Origin: Herbidospora solisilvae
GTDB lineage: Bacteria; Actinomycetota; Actinomycetes; Streptosporangiales; Streptosporangiaceae
Assembly (NCBI RefSeq): GCF_009901565.1
Contig: NZ_WXEW01000011.1
Location: 248,001 to 312,000 of the forward strand
DNA: 64,000 nt
Direction of reading: 5' to 3'
Shown here piece by piece: positions 10,534-19,851 of this stretch; positions within the stretch are counted from its first letter, which is position 1; each line of letters begins with the position of its first letter. The position numbers and the translations under genes are program-made. Below the pieces are notes generated by a model. It searched no databases. It was not told the origin of the DNA and saw nothing but the letters and a program-made list of their open reading frames with translations.

Positions 10534-11268
10534 TTGTGATTCCAGGATGGACGCGGTTAATGCCCGCGAACCGGCCTGCGACGGTGATCGTCGGGGGGTG
10601 CCGTCAGCCCTCCGGTCAAGCTCCGAACCCCGCTGTGGACGCCGGATCCGGGCCCTGGCGGGTGCCCGGAGCCGATCTTTGTCAGGGGCGGTGAGGGCTC
10701 CCGGGCCGCCGGTCGCGTGGACGGCCTTGCTTCGACGGGAGAATCCCATTTCGCGGCCGAATGCCGGTCGCTTCCCTTCGGGTAGTGGTGGCGGGCGGAA
10801 AACGTTGCTAAGGGGGCGACCGATAAACCCTGATCATGGATAGACGGGACAGGGTCGCAGTCGGTTACGGTTTCCCTGTGGCGGCATTTCCCGCGAGGCG
10901 GCGGACGCGGCGGAGGTGATTTCACCGGCTCGCCGGCCGGCGGCATTGAACCGGCGATGAGAATGCGTTTCCGTCGATCGTTTCGTCGAATGTCGGGGAT
11001 TCATCGCTGATTGCGGTCAGGAAATCGGGTCCCGCATTCATTGTTTCAAGTTTTCGCAGGTCGGAGGCGGTGTGGAGATGATCGGCAAGGTCATCGCCAC
11101 TCGGTCGGAAACGGCCCGGATATGGGCGTGCCAGGTGTGATCACCTGCCCGACGAGGTGCGCCCCGAAATGGTTCCACGCATCCGGTAAAATTTCCGCCA
11201 AGCCGACCGGGAGAACCGTCGAGTAACATCAGTCACTTTGGTGACCGGCCCTTTCTCCCAGGTTCCGT
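10534..11268. other. Gene-poor stretch after the tRNA
   Basis: About 735 bases with no coding frame that shows actinomycete codon bias or a recognisable protein. Base composition is less GC-rich than its surroundings in places (for example about 10950-11060 and 11180-11240). No tRNA, repeat or integrase remnant was recognised. It may be a decayed region or hold an RNA gene that I cannot identify. Confidence 0.6.
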
Positions 11269-12354
11269 TCAGGCGGCGGCCCGGAGGGCCGACCTGACCG
11301 CGTCGGGCAGATCGGGTGAGTCCATCGCGTCACGTTCGGCCGGGGTCCATTCGCGGGCCGCCACCAGCGCCGCCAGCGGCGTCGCCAGACCGTCGCCCAC
11401 CAGGCAGCAGACCGCCCGGGGCAGCAGCTCGGGCCGGGAGGCCGCCAGCCGGAGGAAGGACTCGGCGGCCTCCGGAGACTCGTCCACGATCAGCGCCAGC
11501 CACCACAACGCCCGCCGCGCCTGCTTGACCGACACGTCCCGGGTGAGCCGGTCGATCAACCCCGGACGAGCGGCCGCCACCTCCGCCAGCAGCCGCCCCG
11601 CCACCGGCACCGGACGCACGGGATCGCCGGCGGCCCGCTCCGCCACCCACTCCCGCTCCGCGGCCGTCCGGCCCGCCAGCTCGGGAATCCGCCGCAGCAG
11701 CGTCGGCAGGGGGCCCACCAGCAACGCGGCGGCGACGACGGGATCCGGATCGGCGTCCCGGACACTCCGCACGCCGTCCGGCCCCGGCAGGCGCACCACC
11801 TGCTCGACGCCGCAGGGCCGCCGCACTTCGAGGAGCAGCCGGATCGTCGTGGTGCCCTGGTAGCCGCGCAGCTCCGCGAGCAGGCCGTCGACGTCCTCCC
11901 GGAGGTCGGCCTCCTCCACCAGGATCAGCGTCGGTCCTCCGATGTTCCGCAGCGCCGGCACGAGGTCGCGGCCTTGGCCCGGCCGGAGCAGACCGGTCCG
12001 CCACTTCCGGCCGCGACCACGGGCGAACCCCCGCATGAGCCGAGACTTGCCCGTCCCCGGAGGACCGGCCACCGCCAGCGCCGACGCCGCCTCGGGCCCG
12101 TCGCACCAGTCGGCGAGCCGCCGCGACTCCTCCTCACGCGCCCGGCCGGGCGCCGGGGGGTCCACCGGCTCCAGCGCCCCGGCGACGACCCGCCGGGCCT
12201 TCCGTAACTGATAACCGCGCACGACGGCCACGACGACGGCCGCCACGACGAGGTGGACCGTCAGCGAGATCGTGCTACCTTCGGCGACTCCCCGGATCGT
12301 CAGGGCCAGACCCAGGGACCCGCTCGGCAGCCACGCCCTCACCCGATCGTTCAT
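11269..12354 (-). CDS. P-loop NTPase with N-terminal membrane segment (STAND-like)
   Basis: 361 residues if ATG 12354 is used. There is no good ribosome site and this start overlaps the upstream DUF418 gene by 80 bases, so the true start may be a GTG further in. One hydrophobic segment (about residues 30-45), Walker A AGPPGTGKS (96-104) and Walker B TLILVEEAD (142-150), followed by RGYQGTTTIRLLLEVRR, resemble the NTPase core of actinomycete STAND proteins. The rest (about 200-361) is helical, rich in Ala, Leu and Arg. No partner domain or repeat region is seen, so it could be a signalling or conflict-type ATPase. The function is unknown. Confidence 0.7.
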   Translation of the reverse strand: MNDRVRAWLPSGSLGLALTIRGVAEGSTISLTVHLVVAAVVVAVVRGYQLRKARRVVAGALEPVDPPAPGRAREEESRRLADWCDGPEAASALAVAGPPGTGKSRLMRGFARGRGRKWRTGLLRPGQGRDLVPALRNIGGPTLILVEEADLREDVDGLLAELRGYQGTTTIRLLLEVRRPCGVEQVVRLPGPDGVRSVRDADPDPVVAAALLVGPLPTLLRRIPELAGRTAAEREWVAERAAGDPVRPVPVAGRLLAEVAAARPGLIDRLTRDVSVKQARRALWWLALIVDESPEAAESFLRLAASRPELLPRAVCCLVGDGLATPLAALVAAREWTPAERDAMDSPDLPDAVRSALRAAA

Positions 12355-13309
12355 GGGATCGATCAATACCCTGGCGCGCCCGTTTCGGGTAGGTGGCCAG
12401 GCGCCACACATACTCGACCGGCCCCTGCCGGAAGCGCCGCAACCACAACGTCGACCAGACCCACTGCACGGCCACGACGCCCGCGGCGATGCCCAGCACG
12501 GTCGCCGCCGACCAGTCCTCGGCCGTCCCGCCGACCAGAGGCCGCACGGCGAGTACGAGTACCGTCGCCGTCAGGTAGTTGGTCAGCGCCATCCGGCCGA
12601 GGGGCGCGAACAGGGCGTGCAGGAACCCCCGGAGCGGGCCGCGCAGCAGCACCAGGAACAGGCAGACGTAGACGACGGCGGTCGCCAGCCCGGCGGACGT
12701 GAAGAACCGGGCGTCGGACGCCTGCAGGTACCCCAGCACGACGGCCGGCACCAGCGCCACCCCGCCGACGACCGCCGGGACCAGGGCTGAGGACTCCAGC
12801 CGGTCGGCCACCCCGTAACGGACCAGCGCCGACCCCAGCAGGAACAACCCGGGGACCACCAGGATCCCGCCGCCGAGGAACAGCGCCAGGCCGAGCGCCG
12901 CGGCCGACAGCACAGCCACCACCCGGCGGGGCAACCACGTCGACGGCAGCAGGACCACCAGCCCCGCCACGGCGTAGATCGCCAGGATGTCGCCGTCCCA
13001 GAGCAGCCGGTGGGCCAGGCCGAGCACCAGCAGCGCCAGCAGCCGCCGTACCAGCACGACCCGCGTGCCGGCCGACTCGTAGAGCAGCCAGAAGCCCATG
13101 CCGAACAGCAGTGAGAAGATGGGGAAGAACCGATGGTCGACCAGCAGTCCGAGCCACAGGTCGGCCGTGGTGGGCGGCGCGCCGTCGGGCGGCAGCAGCC
13201 CGACCGTGGTGGCGATGGGCCGGACGTTGGCGACGAGGATCCCGCAGAGCGCGAAGCCGCGGACGACGTCGAGAGCCACGATGCGTGGCCGGGGGGATAG
13301 TCGTGACAT
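12275..13309 (-). CDS. DUF418 family membrane protein
   Basis: 344 residues from ATG 13309, chosen because the family begins with R(I/L)xALDxxRGFALxGI, seen here as RIVALDVVRGFALCGILVAN. Longer readings add an unrelated Arg/Ser-rich stretch. Eight or more hydrophobic segments follow, with the DUF418 hallmarks FPIFSLLFGMGF, APLGRMALTNYL and the C-terminal FRQGPVEYVWR. The family is related to acyltransferase-3-like membrane proteins, function unknown. The last 60 residues are a polar extension overlapping the next gene. It is divergent from the GH15 gene. Confidence 0.88.
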   Translation of the reverse strand: MSRLSPRPRIVALDVVRGFALCGILVANVRPIATTVGLLPPDGAPPTTADLWLGLLVDHRFFPIFSLLFGMGFWLLYESAGTRVVLVRRLLALLVLGLAHRLLWDGDILAIYAVAGLVVLLPSTWLPRRVVAVLSAAALGLALFLGGGILVVPGLFLLGSALVRYGVADRLESSALVPAVVGGVALVPAVVLGYLQASDARFFTSAGLATAVVYVCLFLVLLRGPLRGFLHALFAPLGRMALTNYLTATVLVLAVRPLVGGTAEDWSAATVLGIAAGVVAVQWVWSTLWLRRFRQGPVEYVWRLATYPKRARQGIDRSHERSGEGVAAERVPGSGPDDPGSRRR

Positions 13310-13493
13310 GCCGTCGAAGTCTGGTCGCGGCGCGGGCCCCGAACCTGACCCGAACGGCCACATCCGGGCCCTCCGGCTCGTCCTTTCGGCCGACGGGGAG
13401 AACCCGCCGCGAGTCGGCGCGAAATGATCTTGTCGGAGTTGATCGCGGCGTATCGTGGCTCGGAACACGGTACGGCGACTGGACGGGTGGAAC

Positions 13494-15398
13494 ATGGACA
13501 CTCTTCACGGATCTTCCCCCTTTCCCCCTATCGCGGATTACGGCTTCCTCTCCGACTGTGAAGTGACCGCACTGGTCGCGAGCAGCGGAAACATCGAATG
13601 GCTCTGCCTGCCACGGCTCGACTCCCCGTCGGTTTTCGGCGCGGTGCTCGACCGGGGCGCGGGGCGGTTCCGGCTGGGCCCGGCCGACACGTTCGTGCCG
13701 GCCGCCCGCCGTTATCTCCCGGGCACGATGGTGCTGGAGACCTCCTGGGGCACCCCCCAGGGCTGGATCATCGTCAGGGACGTCCTCCTCATGGGCCCCT
13801 GGCACCACGAGAACGAGCTCTCCCACACCCACCGGAGGGCGCCCACCGACTACGACAGCGACCACGTCCTGCTCCGGACGGTCCGCTGCGTGTCGGGCGA
13901 ACTGCAGATCACACTGGACTGCGAACCGGTCCTCGACTACGGCCGTAAGCCCGTGAACTGGTCATACACAGGGAGGGGCTACCACCAGGGACTGGCGACC
14001 GCAGAGGGCAGTGACCTCAGGCTGAGGCTCACCACCGACATGCGGCTGGGCTTCGAGGCGGGCCGCGCGATGGCCCGCACCCTCATCAAGGAAGGAGAGA
14101 CGCGCTTCGTCGCGCTCTCCTGGACCGAGCACGAACCCCCGTACACCTACGACGACGCCTACAAGCGGCTCGTCTGGACCGCGCACCACTGGCAGCACTG
14201 GCTGGCCCGCGGCGACATCCCCGACCACCCCTGGCGCGGCTACCTGGAGCGCAGCGCCCTCACCCTGAAGGGGCTCACGTTCGCCCCGACGGGGGCGCTG
14301 GTCGCGGCGGCGACGACCTCGCTGCCGGAGACCCCGGGTGGCGAGCGCAACTGGGACTACCGCTACTCCTGGGTGCGCGACTCGACGTTCGCGCTCTGGG
14401 GCCTCTACACGCTCGGCTTCGACTGGGAGGCCGACGACTTCTTCTGGTTCATCGCCGACGTGGCCGAGCGCGACGAGGAACTCCAGATCATGTACGGGGT
14501 CGACGGCGAACGCGACCTGACCGAGCGCATCCTCGACCACCTCGACGGTTACGAGGGCGCCAAGCCCGTGCGCATCGGCAACGGGGCGTTCGACCACCGG
14601 CAGAACGACGTCTGGGGCGCGGTCCTCGACTCCTTCTACATCCACATCAAGTCGCGCGACCGGCTCGACGACCGGATCTGGCCGATCCTGGTCCGTCAGG
14701 TCGAGGCGGCGATGAAGCACTGGCGCGAGACCGACCGGGGCATCTGGGAGGTGCGCGGCGAGCCGCAGCACTTCACCTCCTCCAAGGTCATGTGCTGGGT
14801 GGCCATGGACCGCGGCGCCCGGCTGGCCGAGCTGCGCGGCGAGCCCGAGCTGGCCGAGACGTGGCAGAAGGTCGCCGACGAGATCAAGGACGACGTCTGC
14901 ACCAACGGCGTCAGCGAAAACGGGATCTTCCGGCAGCACTACGGCACCGACGCGCTCGACGCCTCGCTGCTGCTGATCCCGCTCGTGCGGTTCCTGCCGG
15001 CCGACGACCCGCGCGTGCGGGCGACCGTGCTGGCCATCGCCGACGACCTGACGGTCGACGACCTGGTGCTGCGTTACCGCACCAAGGAGACCGACGACGG
15101 CCTGTCGGGCGAAGAGGGCACCTTCACGATCTGCTCGTTCTGGCTGGTCAGCGCCCTGGCGGAGATCGGGGAGCTCCAGCGGGCCCGGCGGTTGTGCGAG
15201 AAGTTGTTGTCGTTCGCCAGTTCGCTCGGCCTCTACGCCGAGGAGATCGACCCGGTCAGCGGCCGGCAGCTGGGCAACTTCCCGCAGGCGTTCACCCACC
15301 TGGCTCTGATCAACGCGATCATTCACATCATCCGTGCCGAAAACCACCATCACCATCCCGGAACTTCCCCGGCGGATCACTCGTTGAGGAGGCGGTGA
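13494..15398 (+). CDS. Glycoside hydrolase family 15 (glucoamylase/trehalase-like)
   Basis: 634 residues from ATG 13494 (GGGTGG upstream; an earlier GTG at 13455 is possible). An N-terminal beta-sandwich domain (PIADYGFLSDCEVTALV, IEWLCLPRLDSPSVF) is followed by the (alpha/alpha)6 barrel. The barrel includes NWDYRYSWVRDSTFALW, the GNGAFDHRQNDVWG segment, EEGTFTICSFWLV with the likely catalytic acid, and GLYAEEIDP with the base. Mycobacterial homologues of this length are trehalases, while other family members hydrolyse alpha-1,4-glucans, so the substrate is left open. No signal peptide, so cytoplasmic. It is divergent from the DUF418 gene. Confidence 0.92.
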   Translation: MDTLHGSSPFPPIADYGFLSDCEVTALVASSGNIEWLCLPRLDSPSVFGAVLDRGAGRFRLGPADTFVPAARRYLPGTMVLETSWGTPQGWIIVRDVLLMGPWHHENELSHTHRRAPTDYDSDHVLLRTVRCVSGELQITLDCEPVLDYGRKPVNWSYTGRGYHQGLATAEGSDLRLRLTTDMRLGFEAGRAMARTLIKEGETRFVALSWTEHEPPYTYDDAYKRLVWTAHHWQHWLARGDIPDHPWRGYLERSALTLKGLTFAPTGALVAAATTSLPETPGGERNWDYRYSWVRDSTFALWGLYTLGFDWEADDFFWFIADVAERDEELQIMYGVDGERDLTERILDHLDGYEGAKPVRIGNGAFDHRQNDVWGAVLDSFYIHIKSRDRLDDRIWPILVRQVEAAMKHWRETDRGIWEVRGEPQHFTSSKVMCWVAMDRGARLAELRGEPELAETWQKVADEIKDDVCTNGVSENGIFRQHYGTDALDASLLLIPLVRFLPADDPRVRATVLAIADDLTVDDLVLRYRTKETDDGLSGEEGTFTICSFWLVSALAEIGELQRARRLCEKLLSFASSLGLYAEEIDPVSGRQLGNFPQAFTHLALINAIIHIIRAENHHHHPGTSPADHSLRRR

Positions 15399-15484
15399 GA
15401 ACCATCCCTTGGTCTTGCGGGGTCACAGATCCCACGGGACCATGGCGAGATAGCTGATCATTAAAACCGCATCGTGGAGGCACG

Positions 15485-16279
15485 GTGGAGAGCAGAAACC
15501 CGATTTTCAGTCGGCGTGGCCCGGTCGGCCAAGGACAGTGGTCGGGGCCGACGCCGAGCCCCGCGCATCTGCAGGACATGTACAACCAGCCGGCCTACGC
15601 GCCGCCCACCCCCGTGGGCCGCACGCTGACGATGGACGACGTCGTCATGAAGGGCTTCATCGTCCTCGGCACGCTGCTCGCGTCCGCGGGCGTGGCGTGG
15701 ATCATGAAAGTGGGCATGGGCGTCGCCGTCGTCGCCGTCATCGCCGCTTTCATCCTCGGCCTGGTCATCACGTTCAAGCAGAGCACCAACCCGGCACTGA
15801 TCCTCGCCTACGCGGTGCTTGAAGGCGTCGCGCTCGGTGCGATCAGCCGGGTGTTCGAGACCTATGTCAGCAGCGGCATCGTGCTCCAGGCCATCGTGGG
15901 CACCATGATGGCGGTGCTCGGTGTGCTGGCGGTCTACGCGCTGAACATCTTCCGGCCCACGCCGAAGTTCACGAAGTTCGTGATCGGCGCCGCCATCGCG
16001 GCGGTCGGCCTGATCCTGGTCAACCTGATCGTCGGCATCTGGGTGCCGGGTGGTCTGGGTCTGCGTGACGGCGGCCCGCTGGCCATCGCGTTCAGCGTCG
16101 GCATGATCCTCCTGGGCATGTTCTTCCTGCTGCTCGACTTCGACGAGATCAACCACGCGGTTCAGGCCGGCGCCCCCGAGCGCACGTCCTGGCTGCTCGT
16201 CTTCGGCCTGATGCTCAGCATCGTGTGGATCTACCTCGAGGTCCTGCGCCTGCTGTCGTACTTCTCCGGCGACGACTGA
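15485..16279 (+). CDS. Bax inhibitor-1/YccA family membrane protein
   Basis: 264 residues from GTG 15485 behind TGGAGG. A polar, Pro/Gly-rich N-terminus of about 50 residues (NPIFSRRGPVGQGQW, HLQDMYNQPAYA) is typical of actinobacterial members. Seven hydrophobic segments follow, with the family signatures TFKQSTNPALILAYAVLEGVALG (first half) and the C-terminal FDEINHAVQAGAPE-xxW. This region holds the paired acidic residues thought to gate Ca2+ or pH leak in BsYetJ-like proteins. The function in actinomycetes is untested. A textbook intrinsic terminator follows. Confidence 0.93.
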   Translation: MESRNPIFSRRGPVGQGQWSGPTPSPAHLQDMYNQPAYAPPTPVGRTLTMDDVVMKGFIVLGTLLASAGVAWIMKVGMGVAVVAVIAAFILGLVITFKQSTNPALILAYAVLEGVALGAISRVFETYVSSGIVLQAIVGTMMAVLGVLAVYALNIFRPTPKFTKFVIGAAIAAVGLILVNLIVGIWVPGGLGLRDGGPLAIAFSVGMILLGMFFLLLDFDEINHAVQAGAPERTSWLLVFGLMLSIVWIYLEVLRLLSYFSGDD

Positions 16280-16295
16280 TCGAACGACGGAAAGC

Positions 16296-16326
16296 ACGCC
16301 CCCGGTTTTCGGCCGGGGGCGTTTTT
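16296..16326 (+). terminator. Intrinsic terminator after the BI-1 gene
   Basis: Ten-base arms ACGCCCCCGG (16296-16305) and CCGGGGGCGT (16313-16322) around TTTTCGG, followed by TTTT. The best T-tailed terminator in the window. Confidence 0.92.
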
Positions 16327-16446
16327 CGTTGTACGGCGAGGAACAAAAGATCAACAATTCGTAACGAAGAGATGTCTGTTGGGTCTTGTCAAGCCCCTGG
16401 CCGTGAGGCAGTGTCGACTCAAAGAGCCTTATCCGTGGAGGTGCTT

Positions 16447-16674
16447 ATGTCGTTGAACCACTCACCGGAGACCCAAACAAAGCTCATCGCCCGCGTCCCC
16501 ACGATCACCGGACGCGAACTCCCCGAGTGGTTTCAAGCCATCGACAACGGTCCGTCGTTCTCTCGCTGCGACGAGCGTGCCAACTGGCTCGCCGACGAGC
16601 ACGGGCTGACCCACGGCTACGCCGCCGCCATCGTGCTGGAGCACGAGCGACGCCGACGCGGCCACATTTTCTGA
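16447..16674 (+). CDS. DUF4287 domain-containing small protein
   Basis: 75 residues from ATG 16447 behind GTGGAGG. The sequence matches DUF4287: SPETQTKLIARVPTITGREL, then PEWFQAIDNGPSFSRCDERANWLADEHGLTHGYAAAIVLEHE. The conserved pattern (ARVP, GREL, EWF, RxxWLxxEHGLxHG) is intact and full length. The fold is small and helical, and the function is unknown. A hairpin separates it from the PPOX gene. Confidence 0.88.
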   Translation: MSLNHSPETQTKLIARVPTITGRELPEWFQAIDNGPSFSRCDERANWLADEHGLTHGYAAAIVLEHERRRRGHIF

Positions 16675-16686
16675 CAGGTCTTCCCA

Positions 16687-16714
16687 GCGCCCGCGCCCCC
16701 TCCGGCGCGGGCGC
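16687..16714 (+). terminator. Stem-loop between DUF4287 and PPOX genes
   Basis: Perfect 11-base arms GCGCCCGCGCC (16687-16697) and GGCGCGGGCGC (16704-16714) around CCCTCC. Its last bases touch the CATCAT box that probably serves as the -10 of the next gene. Confidence 0.7.
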
Positions 16715-16726
16715 ATCATTGTGTTC

Positions 16727-17137
16727 ATGGACATCAGCAAGGCTCTGGAGTTCGTCCGGGCCAACCACCGCGCGGTTCTGGTCACCCGCTACGCCGACGG
16801 CCGCATCCAGACCTCACCCGTCACGGTCGGAGTCGACGCCCACGACCACGTCGTCATCAGCAGCCGGGAGGGCGCGGTCAAGACCAGGAACGTGCGGCAC
16901 ACCCCCGAGGTCGTGCTCACCGTCATGACCGACGAGTTCTACGGCCAGTGGCTTCAGTTGGAGGGCACGGCCGAGGTGGTCTCGCTGCCCGAGGCGATGG
17001 AACCGCTGGTCGACTACTACCGCCGCATCAGCGGCGAACACCCCGACTGGGACGACTACCGCGCCGCGATGGAGCGGGACCGGCGGGTGATCATGCGCGT
17101 CACCGTGACGAAGGCCGGTCCCGACTTCCACGGTTAG
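16727..17137 (+). CDS. PPOX-class F420-dependent oxidoreductase-like protein
   Basis: 136 residues from ATG 16727. CATCAT lies exactly seven bases upstream, the leaderless pattern. The split-barrel flavin/deazaflavin fold is recognisable: ALEFVRANHRAVLVTRYADGRIQTSPVTVGVD, ISSREGAVKTRNVRHTPEVVLTVM, and the C-terminal WLQLEGTAEVVSL and RRVIMRVTVTKAG. TR-xx-GRxxxxPV and the K-x-RNxR motif are the usual cofactor-phosphate contacts. Actinomycete members use F420 to reduce small electrophiles or heme products. The physiological substrate is unknown. The last four bases overlap the convergent thiolase gene. Confidence 0.88.
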   Translation: MDISKALEFVRANHRAVLVTRYADGRIQTSPVTVGVDAHDHVVISSREGAVKTRNVRHTPEVVLTVMTDEFYGQWLQLEGTAEVVSLPEAMEPLVDYYRRISGEHPDWDDYRAAMERDRRVIMRVTVTKAGPDFHG

Positions 17138-18354
17138 GAGAGCCGCTCCACGACCATCGCCATGCCCTGGCCGCCGCCCACGCACATGGTCTCCAGGCCG
17201 ATGGTCTTGTCGTGGAAACGCAGGCTGTTGAGCAGCGTCGAGGTGATGCGCGCGCCGGTCATCCCGAAGGGGTGGCCGACCGCGATGGCGCCGCCGTTGA
17301 CGTTCAGCCGGTCGAGGTCGATGCCGAGGTCCTGGTACGACGGGATCACCTGGGCCGCGAACGCCTCGTTGATCTCCACCAGGTCGACGTCGCCGATCGC
17401 CATGCCGGCCTTGGCCAGCGCCTTCTTCGACGCCTCGACCGGGCCGAGGCCCATGATCTCGGGCGACAGGCCGGTGACGCCGGTCGACACGATCCGGGCC
17501 AGCGGGGTGATGCCGAGCTGGGCGGCCTTCACGTCACTCATGATGACCACGGCGGCGGCGCCGTCGTTGAGGGGGCAGCAGTTGCCCGCGGTGACCGTGC
17601 CGTCGGGGCGGAAGACCGGCTTGAGCTGCGAGACCGCCTCGTAGGTGGTGCCCGCCCTGGGGCCGTCGTCCGTGCTGACGACGGTGCCGTCGGGCAGCGT
17701 GACCGGCGTGATGTCGGTCTCCCAGAAGCCGTTCGCCAGGGCCTTCTCGGCCAGGTTCTGCGAGCGGACGCCGAACTCGTCCTGCTCGCGGCGGCTGATG
17801 CCACGCGAGGAGGCGACGTTCTCGGCGGTCTGGCCCATCGCCATGTAGATGTCGGGCACGTTCCCGTCGTCACGGGGGTCGTGCCACGGGGGCGTGCCGC
17901 CCGCCGCGGCGGCGTCGGTGCGGGCCTTGGCGTCCAGGAACCGGGTGTTGCGGGTGTCGGGCCACGAGTCGGCGGCGCCCTTGACGAACCGCGACACGCA
18001 CTCGACCCCGGCCGAGACGAACACGTCGCCCTCGCCCGCCTTGATGGCGTGGAAGGCCATGCGGGTCGTCTGGAGCGACGAGGAGCAGTAGCGGTTGACG
18101 GTGGTGCCCGGCACCCCGTCGAGCCCGAGCAGCACGGTGACCACCCGGGCCAGGTTGAAGCCCTGCTCACCGGCCGGCTGACCGGTGCCGAGCAGCAGGT
18201 CGTCGATCTCGTTCGGATCGAGTTGCGGCACCTTCGCCAGCGCCGCCGTGACCATCTGGACGGTCAGGTCGTCGGCGCGGATCTCCTTGAGCGATCCCTT
18301 GTTGGCGCGGCCGATGGGGGAGCGGGCGGTCGCGACGATGACTGCCTCAGGCAT
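17134..18354 (-). CDS. Thiolase (acetyl-CoA C-acyltransferase, FadA-type)
   Basis: 406 residues, full length. Active-site Cys in NRYCSSSLQT (about C90), the NEAFAAQ motif, His in GGAIAVGHPFGMTGAR (about H361), and the second Cys in CVGGGQG (about C391) are all present. It carries out thiolytic cleavage of 3-ketoacyl-CoA in beta-oxidation, or the reverse condensation. No FadB or acyl-CoA dehydrogenase neighbour is seen, so pathway assignment is open. The start is ATG 18354. The 107 bases upstream show no gene. Confidence 0.95.
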   Translation of the reverse strand: MPEAVIVATARSPIGRANKGSLKEIRADDLTVQMVTAALAKVPQLDPNEIDDLLLGTGQPAGEQGFNLARVVTVLLGLDGVPGTTVNRYCSSSLQTTRMAFHAIKAGEGDVFVSAGVECVSRFVKGAADSWPDTRNTRFLDAKARTDAAAAGGTPPWHDPRDDGNVPDIYMAMGQTAENVASSRGISRREQDEFGVRSQNLAEKALANGFWETDITPVTLPDGTVVSTDDGPRAGTTYEAVSQLKPVFRPDGTVTAGNCCPLNDGAAAVVIMSDVKAAQLGITPLARIVSTGVTGLSPEIMGLGPVEASKKALAKAGMAIGDVDLVEINEAFAAQVIPSYQDLGIDLDRLNVNGGAIAVGHPFGMTGARITSTLLNSLRFHDKTIGLETMCVGGGQGMAMVVERLS

Positions 18355-18461
18355 GGGGGCTCTCCAGTGTGACGGCGGACCTCTCCCCGGAGGCTACTAC
18401 CTGGTATTCCAGAAATCGGCGGCAGGGTGCCAGAAAACAGAACTTTGTACTGGTGCACAAC

Positions 18462-19802
18462 TCAGCCGTACATGCCCGGCAGGGTGGTGGTGGCGTCCTT
18501 GACGCCGTGGAGGGCGCCCTTCTCGTCGCGCCACAGGCGCCAGCCGTTCTGGGCGCCGGTGAACCAGGCCGGGGGGGCGCCCGCGTCGGTGGTGCGCTTG
18601 CCGGTGGCCAGGTCGAACTCGCAGAGCGCGGCGACGGAGTAGAACCCGGCGGCGGCCTTGCCCAGGGGCTGCGGGTCGGTCACGCAGAACGACCAGCTCC
18701 GGACGCCCTTGACCTGGGTGGCCTGGCCGGTCGACAGGTCGAAGGCCGAGCCGGGGGCGTTGTGCTTGAGGAACCCGAGGGTGTTCATCGCCTGCGGGAA
18801 GGCCAGCCACCACCCGGAACCGGGCACCTGGGTGGCGGTGATCTGCCCCATCACCCGCCCGCTCTGCCCGTCGAGCCGGGCGAACCCGCCGTAGGTGCCC
18901 TGGCCGTCGACCGGCCGCACCACCGGTGACACCGCCGGGTTGCCGCTCGGGTAGACCCGCACCACCGACGGCCGGACCCAGTCGATCACCCCGTCGGCCA
19001 GCCGGATCGAGAACATCCCGAACGTGGAGGTCTTCCCGGTCTTGGGGTGGGTGTACGGGGCGATGTAGCCCACCAGCCGGTCGCCGGAGACCCCGAACGC
19101 CCAGCCGCCCGACAGGTCGACCCCGTTCCCGAGGGCGGCCTGCACCGGCTGCTGCCACAACTGGGTGCCGTCCTTCAGCGAGTAGGCCTCGACGACCGGG
19201 TCGGCCGCGAGGCGCAGGATGACGACGTGCTTGTCGTCGGACCACTCGACCTCGGCGATGCCGGGCATCTTCCAGACCACCTTGCCGGTCTTGGGGTCGA
19301 GCACGATCATGCGGGCGTTCGCCAGCGCGGTGTGCTCCGACATGCAGACGTACCCGCCGCAGCGCTGCGGGCCGAACGTCGAGTGGACCGGCCGGGTCCA
19401 GAGCTGCTTTCCGGTACGGGCCTCGCGCGCGATCAGCGTCGCGTTCCAGCGGCCCTGCTTGGCCGGGTCGAGCGCGACCACGACCCCCTGGCCGGGGGCG
19501 GTCTCGACGGTGGCGGGGGCCTGCACGCCCATGCCGGGCAGCCGCCCCGCCATCGTCGCGGGCTGGGCCCAGAGCCTCTTCCCGCTGGACAGCTCGACGG
19601 CCACGGTCTCCAGGTTCCCGTCGGCCCGCATCGACGTCAGAGCCGCCACCCCGGCTCCGGTGGTGGTCCGGCTGACCACGTTGACCTGGGTGTTGTGCCA
19701 GGTCGGGAAGTCGGCGGGGGCGATGGCGGCGTCACTGCCCGAGCAGGCGGCCAGGGCTCCACAGGTGAGCAGGGCGAGCGCGAGGGCATGGGGCCGTATC
19801 AA
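18462..19802 (-). CDS. Lipoprotein with PQQ-like beta-propeller
   Basis: 446 residues. The signal (ALALALLTCGALAAC) ends in lipobox LAAC. The rest shows repeated WD-like beta blades with GKRLW, GKQLWTRPV, GKVVWKMPG and GTQLWQQPV signatures, the pattern of PQQ_2/BamB-like propellers. No PQQ dehydrogenase catalytic residues are evident, so it is more likely a scaffold than a dehydrogenase. The mature protein is outside the membrane. The neighbours (thiolase, SGNH hydrolase) give no strong clue. The function is unknown. Confidence 0.85.
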   Translation of the reverse strand: MIRPHALALALLTCGALAACSGSDAAIAPADFPTWHNTQVNVVSRTTTGAGVAALTSMRADGNLETVAVELSSGKRLWAQPATMAGRLPGMGVQAPATVETAPGQGVVVALDPAKQGRWNATLIAREARTGKQLWTRPVHSTFGPQRCGGYVCMSEHTALANARMIVLDPKTGKVVWKMPGIAEVEWSDDKHVVILRLAADPVVEAYSLKDGTQLWQQPVQAALGNGVDLSGGWAFGVSGDRLVGYIAPYTHPKTGKTSTFGMFSIRLADGVIDWVRPSVVRVYPSGNPAVSPVVRPVDGQGTYGGFARLDGQSGRVMGQITATQVPGSGWWLAFPQAMNTLGFLKHNAPGSAFDLSTGQATQVKGVRSWSFCVTDPQPLGKAAAGFYSVAALCEFDLATGKRTTDAGAPPAWFTGAQNGWRLWRDEKGALHGVKDATTTLPGMYG

Positions 19803-19851
19803 GATTCACTCCTCCAGGGGGTGACGGCCCGGACGCCGAGGGTGACCGGAA

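Noticed and set aside
10408-11268. tRNA 3' end as an attachment site of an integrated element
   Set aside because: No integrase, excisionase or repeat of the tRNA 3' end was found in the window; the downstream genes are ordinary chromosomal genes.
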